Notes under the pieces: generated by a model
What the model was told of the DNA's origin: nothing
The model's database searches: none
What the model saw: only the letters and a program-made list of their open reading frames with translations
Source: Streptomyces luteolus
Lineage (GTDB): Bacteria > Actinomycetota > Actinomycetes > Streptomycetales > Streptomycetaceae
Reading direction: 5' to 3'
Length of the DNA stretch: 64,000 nt
Assembly (NCBI RefSeq): GCF_029968015.1
Contig: NZ_JASCIS010000020.1
Span: 62,001 to 126,000, forward strand
Made by a program: the position numbers and the translations under genes
Shown here: positions 1-8,138 of the stretch, in pieces
How the letters are laid out: each line of letters starts with the position of its first letter
How positions within the stretch are numbered: position 1 is the stretch's first letter

Positions 1-418
1 CCGGGTCGCGGCTCTGGTCCCGGTTGTCGCGGTGCTGGTTCCAGTCGCCCCGGTTCTGGTGCTGATTGCGGCCGGTGTCGTCGCACATCGGAGCCTGCCG
101 TTCCGGTTTCATGTACGCGCCGCTCGCCCAGCCGCGGCCCCCGCCCAGCCAGTACCAGTACGGGTTGCCGTTCACGTGGGTGCTGAGCGTGGCGCACTCG
201 ATGCGCTCACGTGCGCCCGGCGGCAGTGAACCGACCTTCGCAGAACCGGGGTTGGGTTCCGCCCGCAGATTGATATCGCGGTGCGAGACGACGACGCCCC
301 ATACGGAGCCGTCGTTCCCGGCCATCGCCGGTGCCGCGGAGGCGAAGCTCACGGCGATGAGAGTGCCGCTCGCGAATGCGGTGACGGCAAGAGTGCGCAA
401 GGACCTGGTCGTACGCAT
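1..418 (-). CDS. secreted SH3-domain protein (3' end cut by window)
   Basis: Only the N-terminal 139 codons are in the window; the gene runs off the left edge. Reading leftwards from an ATG at 418, residues 1-33 form a Sec signal peptide: basic start, hydrophobic core, likely cleavage after ASAAPAMA. A bacterial SH3-like domain follows at about 36-105, with INLRAEPNPGSAKVG and a YWYW/GWASGAYM core, as in many small exported Streptomyces proteins thought to bind the cell wall. After residue 110 the chain turns into a Gln/Asn/Arg/His-rich tail of unknown length. A GAGGAGGT ribosome site sits just upstream of the ATG. The binding partner is not known. Confidence is good for an exported SH3 protein and low for its role. 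Confidence 0.8.
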   Translation of the reverse strand, partial: MRTTRSLRTLAVTAFASGTLIAVSFASAAPAMAGNDGSVWGVVVSHRDINLRAEPNPGSAKVGSLPPGARERIECATLSTHVNGNPYWYWLGGGRGWASGAYMKPERQAPMCDDTGRNQHQNRGDWNQHRDNRDQSRDP

Positions 419-838
419 GGAGCGACCTCCTCGAACCCCCCTTCCCCCATCCTCAAGGAAACACCCGACGACCCGATCCCGCTCGGCGATTCGGCTCGGC
501 CGGCGGGCTGTTGGCGGTCACAGACCGTTGCCACATGGGCGCGTGATCCGCTGCCAGGCCTCGCCCGGACCGCCGCTGGACCGCCGCCAGACAGCCATCA
601 GATTCCGTCAGATCCCGCGAGATCCCGCGAGATCCCGCGAGATCCCGCGAGATCGAATCTGGCGGCCGCGCGATCCGATCTCGCGCCCAAGAGACAGCAG
701 CAGACAGCGAGAGACAGCAGGAGCACGAAACAAGCACGACAGGCACAGCACGCACAGCAGGCACGACAAGCACGACCAGCAAAGCCCAGGCAGAACTCGA
801 CGAACGAGGCGGAAGCGGAGAGGCGGGCAGGGGGTGTG
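419..838. other. 420-bp divergent intergenic region with 10-bp tandem repeats
   Basis: This gap lies between the leftward SH3 gene and the rightward FMN reductase gene, so it should hold both promoters. It contains four exact head-to-tail copies of GATCCCGCGA at 611-650. A degenerate AGCACGACAGGC-like stretch follows at about 720-785. Open frames crossing it lack family resemblance and look like composition artefacts. I see no convincing small gene or RNA. Confidence 0.5.
611..650. repeat. four tandem copies of a 10-bp repeat
   Basis: Unit GATCCCGCGA, four perfect copies, in noncoding DNA about 190 bp before the FMN reductase start. The function is unknown; it could be a slippage-prone spacer or a protein-binding array. 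Confidence 0.85.
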
Positions 839-1405
839 ATGACGAAGGCGGAGGAGCGGCTCGCGGTCGCGGTGATCGTGGGATCCACCCGCGAGGGACG
901 CGTCGGCGGCAGTGTCGCGGAATGGTTCCTCGAGCGCGCCACGCAACGCGACGACCTGGCGCTGGACGTGGTGGACCTCGTCGACTACACGGACCTGCCC
1001 GTGCGTTACCCCTCCGCCCCCACCGACGCGATGCGCCGCTTCGCCCGCCATGTAGACCGGGCCGACGGCTTCGTCGTCGTCACGCCCGAGTACAACCGCA
1101 GCTTCCCCGCCGTCCTCAAGCAGGCCATCGACTTCGCGTACGACGAGTGGCACGGCAAGCCCGTCGGCTTCGTCAGCTACGGCTACGACAGCCTGGGACT
1201 GTACGCGGTCGAGCAACTTCGGTGCGTGTTCACCGAGCTGCATGCGATGAGTCTGCGCGACGGCGTCGGTCTCAACCTCGTCGAAGAACTGCCGCGAGGA
1301 CCGGAGAACCGGCCGAGCCGGGCGGTGGCCACGATGCTCGACCAGCTCGTCTGGTGGGGTCACGCACTGCGCACGGCCCGCGCGGCCCACCCGTACCCCT
1401 CGTGA
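839..1405 (+). CDS. NADPH-dependent FMN reductase family protein
   Basis: A 188-residue flavodoxin-like protein. It has the family's phosphate-binding loop near the N-terminus (VGSTREGRVG) and the diagnostic segment TPEYNRSFPAVLKQAIDF around residues 80-97, which in homologues contacts FMN and the dimer interface. Such enzymes reduce FMN, quinones or azo compounds with NAD(P)H in the cytoplasm. The ATG at 839 is preferred because AGGGGG lies a few bases upstream; a GTG at 836 is an alternative. The open frame extends far upstream but has no family similarity there. The ABC transporter starts 78 bp downstream, so co-transcription is possible. The natural substrate cannot be read from sequence. 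Confidence 0.85.
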   Translation: MTKAEERLAVAVIVGSTREGRVGGSVAEWFLERATQRDDLALDVVDLVDYTDLPVRYPSAPTDAMRRFARHVDRADGFVVVTPEYNRSFPAVLKQAIDFAYDEWHGKPVGFVSYGYDSLGLYAVEQLRCVFTELHAMSLRDGVGLNLVEELPRGPENRPSRAVATMLDQLVWWGHALRTARAAHPYPS

Positions 1406-1482
1406 CGCCGTACGCGAGCACCCCGAAGACCGAGAAGCCGCCCCGGCTTCCACGACAAGGAACAAGAAAGGACCGGAGGACC

Positions 1483-2523
1483 ATGAGCAACCAGACTGGC
1501 CGTTCGACCGGCCTGGCCATCGAGACCGCGGGTCTGGTGAAGACCTTCGGGGCCAACCGCGCGGTCGACGGCATCGACCTGAGCGTCCCGGCCGGCACCG
1601 TCTACGGCGTGCTCGGGCCGAACGGCGCGGGCAAGACCACCGCCGTGAAGATGCTCGCCACGCTGCTGCGACCGGACGGCGGAGAGGCACACGTCTTCGG
1701 GCACGACGTGGTGCGCGAGGCGGACGCGGTCCGCAGCCGCGTCAGCCTGACCGGTCAGTACGCCTCAGTCGACGAGGACCTGACCGGCACCGAGAACCTG
1801 GTGCTGCTCGGCCGGCTCACCGGACACTCCAAGCGGGCCTCCGCACAGCGCGCCGAGCAGCTCCTGGAGGCCTTCGGCCTCACCGACGCCGCGCCCCGGC
1901 AGGTGAAGAACTACTCCGGGGGCATGCGGCGCCGAATCGACATCGCCGCATCCATCCTCAACACCCCGGACCTGCTCTTCCTCGACGAGCCCACGACCGG
2001 TCTCGACCCGCGCAGCCGCAACCAGGTCTGGGACATCGTGCGCGCGGTCGTCGCCCAAGGCACCACGGTCCTGCTGACCACCCAATATCTCGACGAGGCC
2101 GACCAGTTGTCGGCCCGGATCGCGGTGATCGACCAGGGCAAGGTGATCGCCGAGGGCACCAAGGGCGAGCTGAAGTCATCCGTCGGCGCGGGCGCCGTAC
2201 ACCTGCGGCTGCGCGACGCCGAGCAGCGCCCCGATGCCGAGGAGCTCCTGAAGGGCGCCCTCGACGCCCAAGTTCTGCTGGAGGCAGACCCGTTGGCGCT
2301 CACCGCACGCATCGCCAACGGCGACGGGAACGGCACCGCGGCCGCCGAGAAGGCCTCCCGCGCGCTGGCGGAGCTGGCCCGTGCCGGGATCACCGTCGAC
2401 AACTTCTCCCTCGGCCAACCCAGCCTGGACGAAGTGTTCCTGGCCCTCACCGACCGCCCGGCCACCCCCGGCGGCACCCCCACCGACCCCCGCGACGACG
2501 CACAGGAAGAGGCACTGGCATGA
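1483..2523 (+). CDS. ABC transporter ATP-binding protein, DrrA-like
   Basis: A 346-residue ATPase of the daunorubicin-resistance (DrrA) subfamily. Walker A is GPNGAGKTT at residues 45-53, the signature is YSGGMRRR near 142-149, Walker B is LLFLDEPTTGLD near 163, and the switch region contains TTQYLDEAD. The C-terminal third, with QPSLDEVFLALT, is the regulatory domain typical of DrrA-type exporters. GGAGGACC supports the ATG at 1483. The stop overlaps the next start by ATGA, so ATPase and permease are translationally coupled and should form one export complex. Many Streptomyces carry several such pairs; the substrate, whether drug, lipid or peptide, is unknown. Confidence 0.92.
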   Translation: MSNQTGRSTGLAIETAGLVKTFGANRAVDGIDLSVPAGTVYGVLGPNGAGKTTAVKMLATLLRPDGGEAHVFGHDVVREADAVRSRVSLTGQYASVDEDLTGTENLVLLGRLTGHSKRASAQRAEQLLEAFGLTDAAPRQVKNYSGGMRRRIDIAASILNTPDLLFLDEPTTGLDPRSRNQVWDIVRAVVAQGTTVLLTTQYLDEADQLSARIAVIDQGKVIAEGTKGELKSSVGAGAVHLRLRDAEQRPDAEELLKGALDAQVLLEADPLALTARIANGDGNGTAAAEKASRALAELARAGITVDNFSLGQPSLDEVFLALTDRPATPGGTPTDPRDDAQEEALA

Positions 2524-3389
2524 GCACCGCGACCCAGACGAACGCCCCCGGCGCAGGCGGAGCCCCGGAGGAACTCGCCGCGGTCTCCACCGAGTCGCTG
2601 GCCGAGCTCCTCATCGCCAAGGACCGCCCACCGCGCCCCAGCGCGCTCTCCGCGTCGGTCACCTTCGGGTGGCGGGCCATGCTGAAGATCAAGCACGTCC
2701 CCGAGCAGCTCTTCGACGTCACCGCCTTCCCGATCATGATGGTGCTGATGTACACGTACCTCTTCGGCGGGGCGCTCGCGGGCTCGCCGCAGGAGTATCT
2801 GCAGCGGCTGCTGCCCGGCATCCTCGTGATGTCGATCGTGATGATCACGATGTACACCGGCGTATCGGTCAACACCGATATCGACAAGGGCGTCTTCGAC
2901 CGCTTCAGAACCCTGCCGATCTGGCGCCCCTCGGTGATGGTGGGCTATCTCCTCGGCGACATGCTGCGGTACGTCCTCGGTTCCCTCGTCATCCTCACCG
3001 TCGGCCTGATCCTCGGCTTCCGGCCGGCGGGCGGAGTGGCCGGAGTGGTGGCAGGCATCGCGCTGCTCGTCGTGTTCTCGTTCGCGTTCTCGTGGGTGTG
3101 GACGATGTTCGGCCTGATGCTGCGCACCGAGAAGTCCGTGATGGGCGTCTCGATGATGGTGATCTTCCCGCTGACCTTCCTCAGCGACATCTTCGTGGAG
3201 ACCTCGACGATGCCGGGCTGGCTGCAGGCCTTCGTCAACAACAACCCAGTCACGCACGTCTCTTCGTCCGTCCGCTCCTTCATGCAGGGCGAGTGGCCCG
3301 GCACGGAGCTGATCTGGACGCTGGGCTGGGCGGCCTTCCTGGTCGCGGTGTTCGGCCCGATAACGATGCGGCTCTACAACCGCAAGTAA
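2520..3389 (+). CDS. ABC-2 type permease, DrrB-like
   Basis: A 289-residue integral membrane protein whose ATG overlaps the ATPase stop codon. About 45 soluble residues precede six predicted transmembrane segments, beginning around FDVTAFPIMMVLMYTYLF. The sequence has the ABC-2 conserved stretch with PLTFLSDIFVETSTMPGWLQ and ends in NRK. Length and layout match DrrB-type permeases. It would dimerise with the preceding ATPase in the cytoplasmic membrane to pump a hydrophobic compound outwards. A strong terminator hairpin begins 24 bp after the stop, so the pair ends a transcription unit. Confidence 0.92.
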   Translation: MSTATQTNAPGAGGAPEELAAVSTESLAELLIAKDRPPRPSALSASVTFGWRAMLKIKHVPEQLFDVTAFPIMMVLMYTYLFGGALAGSPQEYLQRLLPGILVMSIVMITMYTGVSVNTDIDKGVFDRFRTLPIWRPSVMVGYLLGDMLRYVLGSLVILTVGLILGFRPAGGVAGVVAGIALLVVFSFAFSWVWTMFGLMLRTEKSVMGVSMMVIFPLTFLSDIFVETSTMPGWLQAFVNNNPVTHVSSSVRSFMQGEWPGTELIWTLGWAAFLVAVFGPITMRLYNRK

Positions 3390-3412
3390 ACAGCCACCTG
3401 AATACGGGGGTT

Positions 3413-3446
3413 GGGGGCCGGGCGCCGACGGGGACGCCCGGCCCCC
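3413..3446 (+). terminator. rho-independent-type hairpin after ABC permease
   Basis: A perfect 12-bp inverted repeat, GGGGGCCGGGCG and its complement, with a 10-nt loop, 24 bp after the permease stop. There is no T-run, as is usual for high-GC actinomycete terminators. Confidence 0.8.
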
Positions 3447-3695
3447 ACCAGACGACACGAGCACCACACCCGACCACGTCAACCACGTCAACCACGGCCA
3501 CCCGGCCTCGCACCCTCCGCCGCCGCTGCCGCCGCCAATGCCGCTGCCGCCCCGCCACTGCCGCTCCCGCCACTGCCGCCGCCGCTGCCCCTGCCCCTGC
3601 CCCTGCTGCTCCATAGGTGTCGATCTCCCCGTCCTGGCCACTCGGCCGCAGCAACACCGGTCGCGGGTGGGCGGGTGGCGCCCTTGCCTGGACGG
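3447..3695. other. low-complexity CCGCTGCC-rich intergenic stretch
   Basis: A gap between the ABC terminator and the next gene, dominated by CCGCTGCCGCC-like short repeats at about 3515-3610 that read as Ala/Pro or Pro/Leu in any frame. Nothing in it resembles a gene. The promoter of the membrane protein is presumably near its right end. Confidence 0.45.
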
Positions 3696-4583
3696 GTGCG
3701 GAGTTCCCGGGAGGTACGCGAGCGGAGCGTGGCGGGCAGGGCGCGGGCGGTCCTGGCCGTGGTCCTGCTGGTGCTCGCCTGCCTCCTGGCACCGCTGGGG
3801 TCGGCGTCGACGTGGGCGAAGTACGAGATCGGGGACGCCGACAACTACGTCGCCACGATGGCGCCACTGGCCTCCGACCCGGACGTGCAGCAGGCCGTGG
3901 CGGACGCGGTCAGCGCGGAGATCATGCAGCACATCGACCTGGGCCCGCTGCAGAGCGCCGTCGAACCATTCCTCCAGGACGCGGTGCTGTCCTTCACGGA
4001 GACCGGCACCTTCAGGACCGCCTGGAACGCGGCGAACCGGGCCACCCACGACGCGGTGCAGGACGCCCTGAACGAAGGCGGCGGCCGGGCCGTCACCCTC
4101 GATCTCGCGCCGATCATCAAGCAGGTACGGGACCAACTCGTAGAGGACGGAGTGCCGTTCGCGCGCAACATCCCCGTCGAGCACACCGAGATCACGGTCC
4201 TGGAGAACCTCGGCACCCTGGGGAAGGGGTTCCACATGCTGCAGGTCGCAGGGATCTGGCTGCCGATCGCGGCGGTGCTGTGTGCGGCGGTGGGCATCGG
4301 TCTCGCGGTACGTCGCCGCCGGGCCGTCATCGCCACGGCGCTCGGCCTCGCCCTGAGCGCGGCCCTGCTCGAAGTCGCCGTGGCCGTGGGCCGAAGCCGC
4401 ACCCTGGGCGACCTGCCGCCCGAGCTGTCCCGCCCGGCCGTCGCCGCCGTCTACGACGCCCTGACGGAGTCCCTGCGTACCGCGTCCTGGATCATCCTCG
4501 CCCTCGCCCTGCTGGTGGCCCTGGCGGCCTGGGCGTCGAGCCGCTTCGGCTGGGGGCGCAACCGTCGGACGGGCCGGGGCTGA
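3696..4583 (+). CDS. membrane protein of unknown function, four TM segments
   Basis: About 295 residues, not recognised beyond being a conserved-looking actinomycete membrane protein. A basic N-terminus leads into a first hydrophobic helix (LAVVLLVLACLLAPLG). Then comes an external domain of roughly 150 residues rich in acidic and helix-forming residues (YVATMAPLASDPDVQQAV onward). Two adjacent helices follow (VAGIWLPIAAVLCAAVGIG and IATALGLALSAALLEVAVAV), then a final one (ASWIILALALLVALAAW) before a basic tail. The start is uncertain: GTG at 3696 gives a basic leader; GTG at 3729, 15 bases after GGGAGG, is the main alternative. The open frame further upstream is low-complexity. The large extracytoplasmic domain suggests an envelope role, which is inference only. 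Confidence 0.65.
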   Translation: MRSSREVRERSVAGRARAVLAVVLLVLACLLAPLGSASTWAKYEIGDADNYVATMAPLASDPDVQQAVADAVSAEIMQHIDLGPLQSAVEPFLQDAVLSFTETGTFRTAWNAANRATHDAVQDALNEGGGRAVTLDLAPIIKQVRDQLVEDGVPFARNIPVEHTEITVLENLGTLGKGFHMLQVAGIWLPIAAVLCAAVGIGLAVRRRRAVIATALGLALSAALLEVAVAVGRSRTLGDLPPELSRPAVAAVYDALTESLRTASWIILALALLVALAAWASSRFGWGRNRRTGRG

Positions 4584-4651
4584 GCCGCCCGGGCGCCAAC
4601 CCCCGCGCGAGCCGCACGCGCGCCCTCAACCCCAACCCCAACCACAACTCC

Positions 4652-4681
4652 GCACCCGGCACCCGGCACCCGGCACCCGGA
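4652..4681. repeat. 7-bp tandem repeats between convergent genes
   Basis: Four head-to-tail GCACCCG units in the 108-bp gap between the membrane protein gene and the leftward hydrolase gene. No clear terminator hairpin is seen there. Confidence 0.7.
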
Positions 4682-4691
4682 CCGTTGACCC

Positions 4692-5483
4692 TCAGACCCC
4701 CGCCAGGAACCCCCGTAGCGCCTGGTTGAACTCCTCCGGACCCTCCAGATTCGGCAGGTGGGCCGCGCGCTCGATCACGTGGAGGGTGGAGTTCGGGAGG
4801 GTGGCGTGCAGGGACTCGGCCTCGGCGACCGGGGTGTACGTGTCCTCCGCGCCGACGACGAGGAGGGTCGGGGTCGTGACGCGGCTGAGGAGGGTGCGGT
4901 AGTCGGGGCGTTCGGCGCGGCCGCGGAGGGCTGCCGCCGCTCCCTCCGGGTCGGTGGCGCACATCATCCGGTGGACGTGGTCCTGGACCTCGGGGGCGGA
5001 ATGCGGGGCGACCATCCGGTGCAGGACCTCGTCCGCGTACCCCTTCATGCCCTCGCGGAGCAGCCGCTCGGCGAGGGCGCGGCGCCAGGTTCTGCCCTCG
5101 TCCGTCTCGGCCCGCGGGGAGGTGTCGGCGAGGACGAGGCCGGTGACGCGGTCGCCGAAGAGCCGTACGCACTCCATGGCGATCTGGCCGCCCATCGACA
5201 GCCCGCCGAGGACGAACCGCTGGACGCCGAGCCGGTCGAGGAGGGCCGCGATGTCATGAGCGAAGACGTCGAGCGGGGTGGTGCCGGGGACGACGGTGGA
5301 GGCGCCGTAGCCGCGCAGATCGGGTGCGACGACGCGGAAGTCCGGGGCGAGGGCGGCGAGTTGGGGCGCCCACAGGGTGCGGTCGAAGGGATGTCCGTGG
5401 ATCAGGACGACGGGGGGCGCGTCGGCCGGGCCGACCGCGTCGTAGGCGATCCGGACACCGTCGGCGATGAGTGCGTCTGCCAT
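4692..5483 (-). CDS. alpha/beta hydrolase
   Basis: A 263-residue single-domain alpha/beta hydrolase. The oxyanion segment HGHPFD is at residues 29-34 and the nucleophile elbow GLSMGG has Ser96. The acid is probably Asp214 (VVGAEDTYTP) and the base His242 (ERAAHLPNLEGPEEF). Overall it resembles 3-oxoadipate enol-lactonase and related esterases, but no aromatic-catabolism genes lie nearby, so the substrate stays open. It has no signal peptide, so it is cytoplasmic. It is divergent from the MocR-type regulator, and the intergenic strip contains a directly repeated 11-mer. Regulators of this class often control the adjacent divergent gene, so this hydrolase is the best candidate target. Confidence 0.9.
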   Translation of the reverse strand: MADALIADGVRIAYDAVGPADAPPVVLIHGHPFDRTLWAPQLAALAPDFRVVAPDLRGYGASTVVPGTTPLDVFAHDIAALLDRLGVQRFVLGGLSMGGQIAMECVRLFGDRVTGLVLADTSPRAETDEGRTWRRALAERLLREGMKGYADEVLHRMVAPHSAPEVQDHVHRMMCATDPEGAAAALRGRAERPDYRTLLSRVTTPTLLVVGAEDTYTPVAEAESLHATLPNSTLHVIERAAHLPNLEGPEEFNQALRGFLAGV

Positions 5484-5509
5484 GGTCGGGAGCGTAGGAG
5501 AGGGTTACG

Positions 5510-5544
5510 GTCGGAGCAATGGACGGGTTTGTAGTCGGAGCAAT
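5510..5544 (+). promoter_or_regulatory. putative MocR operator: direct repeat of an 11-mer
   Basis: GTCGGAGCAAT occurs at 5510-5520 and again at 5534-5544, in the strip between the hydrolase and the MocR-type regulator. MocR regulators studied elsewhere (GabR, PdxR) bind spaced direct repeats in divergent promoters, which fits this arrangement. It also argues for the regulator starting at 5567 rather than at the ATG at 5519, which lies inside the first repeat. Confidence 0.55.
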
Positions 5545-5566
5545 CCCTTACGACACCGGGGGCGTC

Positions 5567-6925
5567 ATGGGCGGCGAGGAGTTCAGGGACTTTCGGCGGA
5601 TCGCGGACGCCGTGGCCGCCGATATCGCGCGGGGGCGGCTGCGGCCCGGCGACCGGCTGCCGCCGCAGCGGCTGTTCGCCCGGCGCCGCAGGATCGCGCC
5701 GTCCACGGCCAGCCGGGTCTACGGAGAGCTGGTGCGGCGAGGGCTCGTCGTCGGCGAGGTGGGGCGCGGGACGTACGTACGGGCCGTGCCGGAGCCGACC
5801 GGGCGCGCGCTGACCGAGCCGCCCGCGCTCCCCGCCGAGGTCAACCTGGAGCTCAACTACCCCTCCGCGCCAGGACAGTCGGAGGTGTTGAGTGCGAGCC
5901 TCGGGCCGCTGCTTCGCCCGGATGTGTTCGCCGAGGCCACACAGACGGCCGCGGCTGCCGGGACTCCGAGGGCGCGGGCGGCGGCAAGTGCACTGCTCGC
6001 GTACGGGAGTTGGTGCCCGGGTCCCGAGCGGCTGCTGTTCACCGGTACCGCGCGGCAGGCCATCGCCGGGGCGCTCGCCGCGCTGGTGCCGCCGGGCGGG
6101 CGGGTCGGCGTGGAGGCGCTGACGTACCCCGTGGTGCGGGAGATCGCGGCGCGGCTGCGGCTCACGCTGGTACCACTGGCCACCGACGCCCACGGGCTGC
6201 GCCCGGAGGCGGTGGCGGCGGCGCATCGCGGGGCGCCGCTGAGCGCGCTGTACGTGCAGCCGACGCTGCACAATCCGACCTGCGTGACGATGCCGGAGGC
6301 GCGGCGCCGTGAACTGGGCGAAACAGCAAGGGACTTGGGGTTGCCGGTCGTGGAGGACCGGATCTGGTCGTTCCTGTACCCGGAGGCGCCGGAACCGCTC
6401 GCCGCGTACGCCCCGGAGCGCACGTATGTCGTGGACGGCCTGTCGAAGCGGATCGCGCCCGGTCTTTCGGTGGGCCTCCTCGTCACGCCGGGACCGGACG
6501 ACGAGCAGGCCGCGGCGGCGTTGCGCTCCGGCGGGTGGACGGCGGGCCGCTTCGCGCTGGAGGCCGCCACGCGCTGGCTGACCGACGGCACGGCGGACCG
6601 CCTCGCGGCCGCGAAGCGCGCCGACGCGGCGGACCGGCACGCTCGCGTCACGGCCTGCCTGAGCGGTCATGACGTCCACACCGACCCGCACGCGTACTAC
6701 GCCTGGTGGCGGCTGCCTGCGCCCTGGCGGGGCGAGACCTTCACGGCCGCGGCCGCCGCCCACGGCATCGCGGTCACCCCGGGTGCGGCCTTCGCGGCCG
6801 GTGCGACGACGGCGCCGGACACCGTACGCATCGGCCTCGCGTCGCCGCCGTACGACGTACTGGAGGCGGCGCTGCGGAGGCTGGCGGCGATCGCGGGGGC
6901 GGGACCGGCGCGGTGTTTCACGTGA
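5567..6925 (+). CDS. MocR-type (GntR-aminotransferase) transcriptional regulator
   Basis: About 452 residues from ATG 5567, chosen because an earlier ATG at 5519 sits in a probable operator. Residues 5-75 form a GntR winged helix (GDRLPPQRLFARRRRIAPST). The rest is a fold-type I aminotransferase-like domain with LHNPTC, VVEDRIWSFLY and the PLP-lysine context DGLSKRIAPG. MocR proteins use PLP or a PLP adduct as effector, typically controlling B6 or amino-compound genes; PdxR is the nearest analogue but the target is not established. The final codons read Cys-Phe-Thr-stop and lie entirely within a parS site. A hairpin follows at 6941. Confidence 0.88.
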   Translation: MGGEEFRDFRRIADAVAADIARGRLRPGDRLPPQRLFARRRRIAPSTASRVYGELVRRGLVVGEVGRGTYVRAVPEPTGRALTEPPALPAEVNLELNYPSAPGQSEVLSASLGPLLRPDVFAEATQTAAAAGTPRARAAASALLAYGSWCPGPERLLFTGTARQAIAGALAALVPPGGRVGVEALTYPVVREIAARLRLTLVPLATDAHGLRPEAVAAAHRGAPLSALYVQPTLHNPTCVTMPEARRRELGETARDLGLPVVEDRIWSFLYPEAPEPLAAYAPERTYVVDGLSKRIAPGLSVGLLVTPGPDDEQAAAALRSGGWTAGRFALEAATRWLTDGTADRLAAAKRADAADRHARVTACLSGHDVHTDPHAYYAWWRLPAPWRGETFTAAAAAHGIAVTPGAAFAAGATTAPDTVRIGLASPPYDVLEAALRRLAAIAGAGPARCFT

Positions 6926-6928
6926 AAC
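6915..6928. other. parS centromere site 1
   Basis: Perfect palindrome GTTTCACGTGAAAC, the established Streptomyces ParB-binding consensus. It covers the last three sense codons and TGA stop of the MocR gene. Streptomyces chromosomes carry about twenty such sites clustered within a few hundred kilobases of oriC, so this places the window near the origin. Confidence 0.92.
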
Positions 6929-6940
6929 GGACCCTGGGGG

Positions 6941-6968
6941 GGGTGGAAGGCGGTGCAACTTTCCACCC
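6941..6968 (+). terminator. hairpin after MocR gene
   Basis: GGGTGGAA at 6941-6948 pairs with TTCCACCC at 6961-6968 across a 12-nt loop, immediately after parS. A modest terminator candidate for the regulator gene. Just downstream, GGAGGAGCCTT is directly repeated near 6989 and 7007. Confidence 0.5.
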
Positions 6969-7094
6969 TCATCCCCCGTCTGAAGCGTCGGAGGAGCCTT
7001 GCAGGCGGAGGAGCCTTCAAGGCGGAGAAGCCCTTCCCCGAGGGCGGGTTCCGGCGCGACACACTGAGACATCACCTGCGAAAGGCCCCACGAC

Positions 7095-8138
7095 GTGGAG
7101 ACGGACACCCGGAGCGACGAGATCCGGGCCGGCGGCGACCCGGGCGCCCGCGCCGACCGGCGGAGCGGGACCTGGCGTGTGCTCGCCGGCTGGACGGCCG
7201 CCCTCACCCTCACCGGCGTGAGCGTCGTCCTGCTCTGCCGCATCCTCGATGTCGACGGCGTGACCCCCGTGCCGCAGCTGCTCGCGTTCCTTCCCTGGCT
7301 GCTCCTGCCCGGTGCCGTGGCGGCGGCGCTCGCCGCGCTCGCGCGCTGGCGCACGGGGCTCGTCTGGGGCGCGGTCGTCCTGGCCGTGACCGGCTTGTTC
7401 TGCCGACCGTACGGCGAACCGGCCGAGCCGGAGGGGCGGGCGGTGGCGCAGCTGCGCGTACTGACCTCGAACATCGAGTTCGGCGGCGCCACCGAGGAGT
7501 TGCTGTCGGCGGTGCGGCGCGAGCGGCCCGATCTGGTCTTCGTCCAGGAGTGTGACCCGGGCTGTTCGGCGGCGCTGAAGGAGCGGCTCGGCGGGCGGTT
7601 CCCGTACCGCACTCTCGTGGAGGCGACGGGCGCGGAGGGGTCGGCCATCCTCAGCCGGTATCCGCTGAAGCGGGGGCCCGGGGTGGACGGCACGCTCGGC
7701 ATGCCGGGAGCGGTGGCGGCGGTCGAGGGGCACTCCGTACGGCTGCAGCTCGCGCATCCGATGCCGCCCGTGCCCGGCGGGGTCGGGCTGTGGCGGGCCG
7801 AGCTGGCCGAGCTCGAACACTGGGCGCGCGACGGGTCCGGGCAGCCGACCGTGCTGGCCGGGGACTTCAACGCGAGCCAGGACCACGCCGCGTTCCGCCG
7901 CGTCCTCGACACCGGGCTGCGCGACAGCACCCGCCTCGCGGGCGGGGCGCGCACGCCGACCTGGCCGGCGTCGACGGCGTCCGGCACACCGTCGCTCGGC
8001 GCGCAGATCGACCACGTCCTGGTGAGCCGGGACTTCACGGCGCGCGCCGCACGCTTCCTCGACCTGCCGCACACGGACCACCGCTCGCTGGTCGTCGACC
8101 TCACCCTGCACGCGCGCGAAGCCCCCGAGCGGGGATGA
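7095..8138 (+). CDS. membrane-anchored endonuclease/exonuclease/phosphatase family protein
   Basis: A 347-residue protein starting at GTG 7095, with GAAAGG upstream. Residues 28-105 form three hydrophobic helices (WTAALTLTGVSVVLLCRI onward), so the catalytic domain is probably held on the outer face of the membrane. The domain at about 117-340 carries the EEP-fold motifs in order: LTSNIEF, VFVQECD, LAGDFNAS, QIDHVLV and TDHRSLVVDL, i.e. the metal-binding Asn/Glu, catalytic Asp-Asn and final Asp-His. Family members hydrolyse nucleic acids, phosphoinositides or sphingomyelin; which one applies cannot be told. The last codons are the first part of a 32-bp tandem repeat. Confidence 0.88.
   Translation: METDTRSDEIRAGGDPGARADRRSGTWRVLAGWTAALTLTGVSVVLLCRILDVDGVTPVPQLLAFLPWLLLPGAVAAALAALARWRTGLVWGAVVLAVTGLFCRPYGEPAEPEGRAVAQLRVLTSNIEFGGATEELLSAVRRERPDLVFVQECDPGCSAALKERLGGRFPYRTLVEATGAEGSAILSRYPLKRGPGVDGTLGMPGAVAAVEGHSVRLQLAHPMPPVPGGVGLWRAELAELEHWARDGSGQPTVLAGDFNASQDHAAFRRVLDTGLRDSTRLAGGARTPTWPASTASGTPSLGAQIDHVLVSRDFTARAARFLDLPHTDHRSLVVDLTLHAREAPERG

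Noticed and set aside
1911..4235. A 774-codon minus-strand frame over the ABC transporter region
   Set aside because: Antisense to well-supported DrrA/DrrB-like genes; no recognisable motif and no ribosome site.
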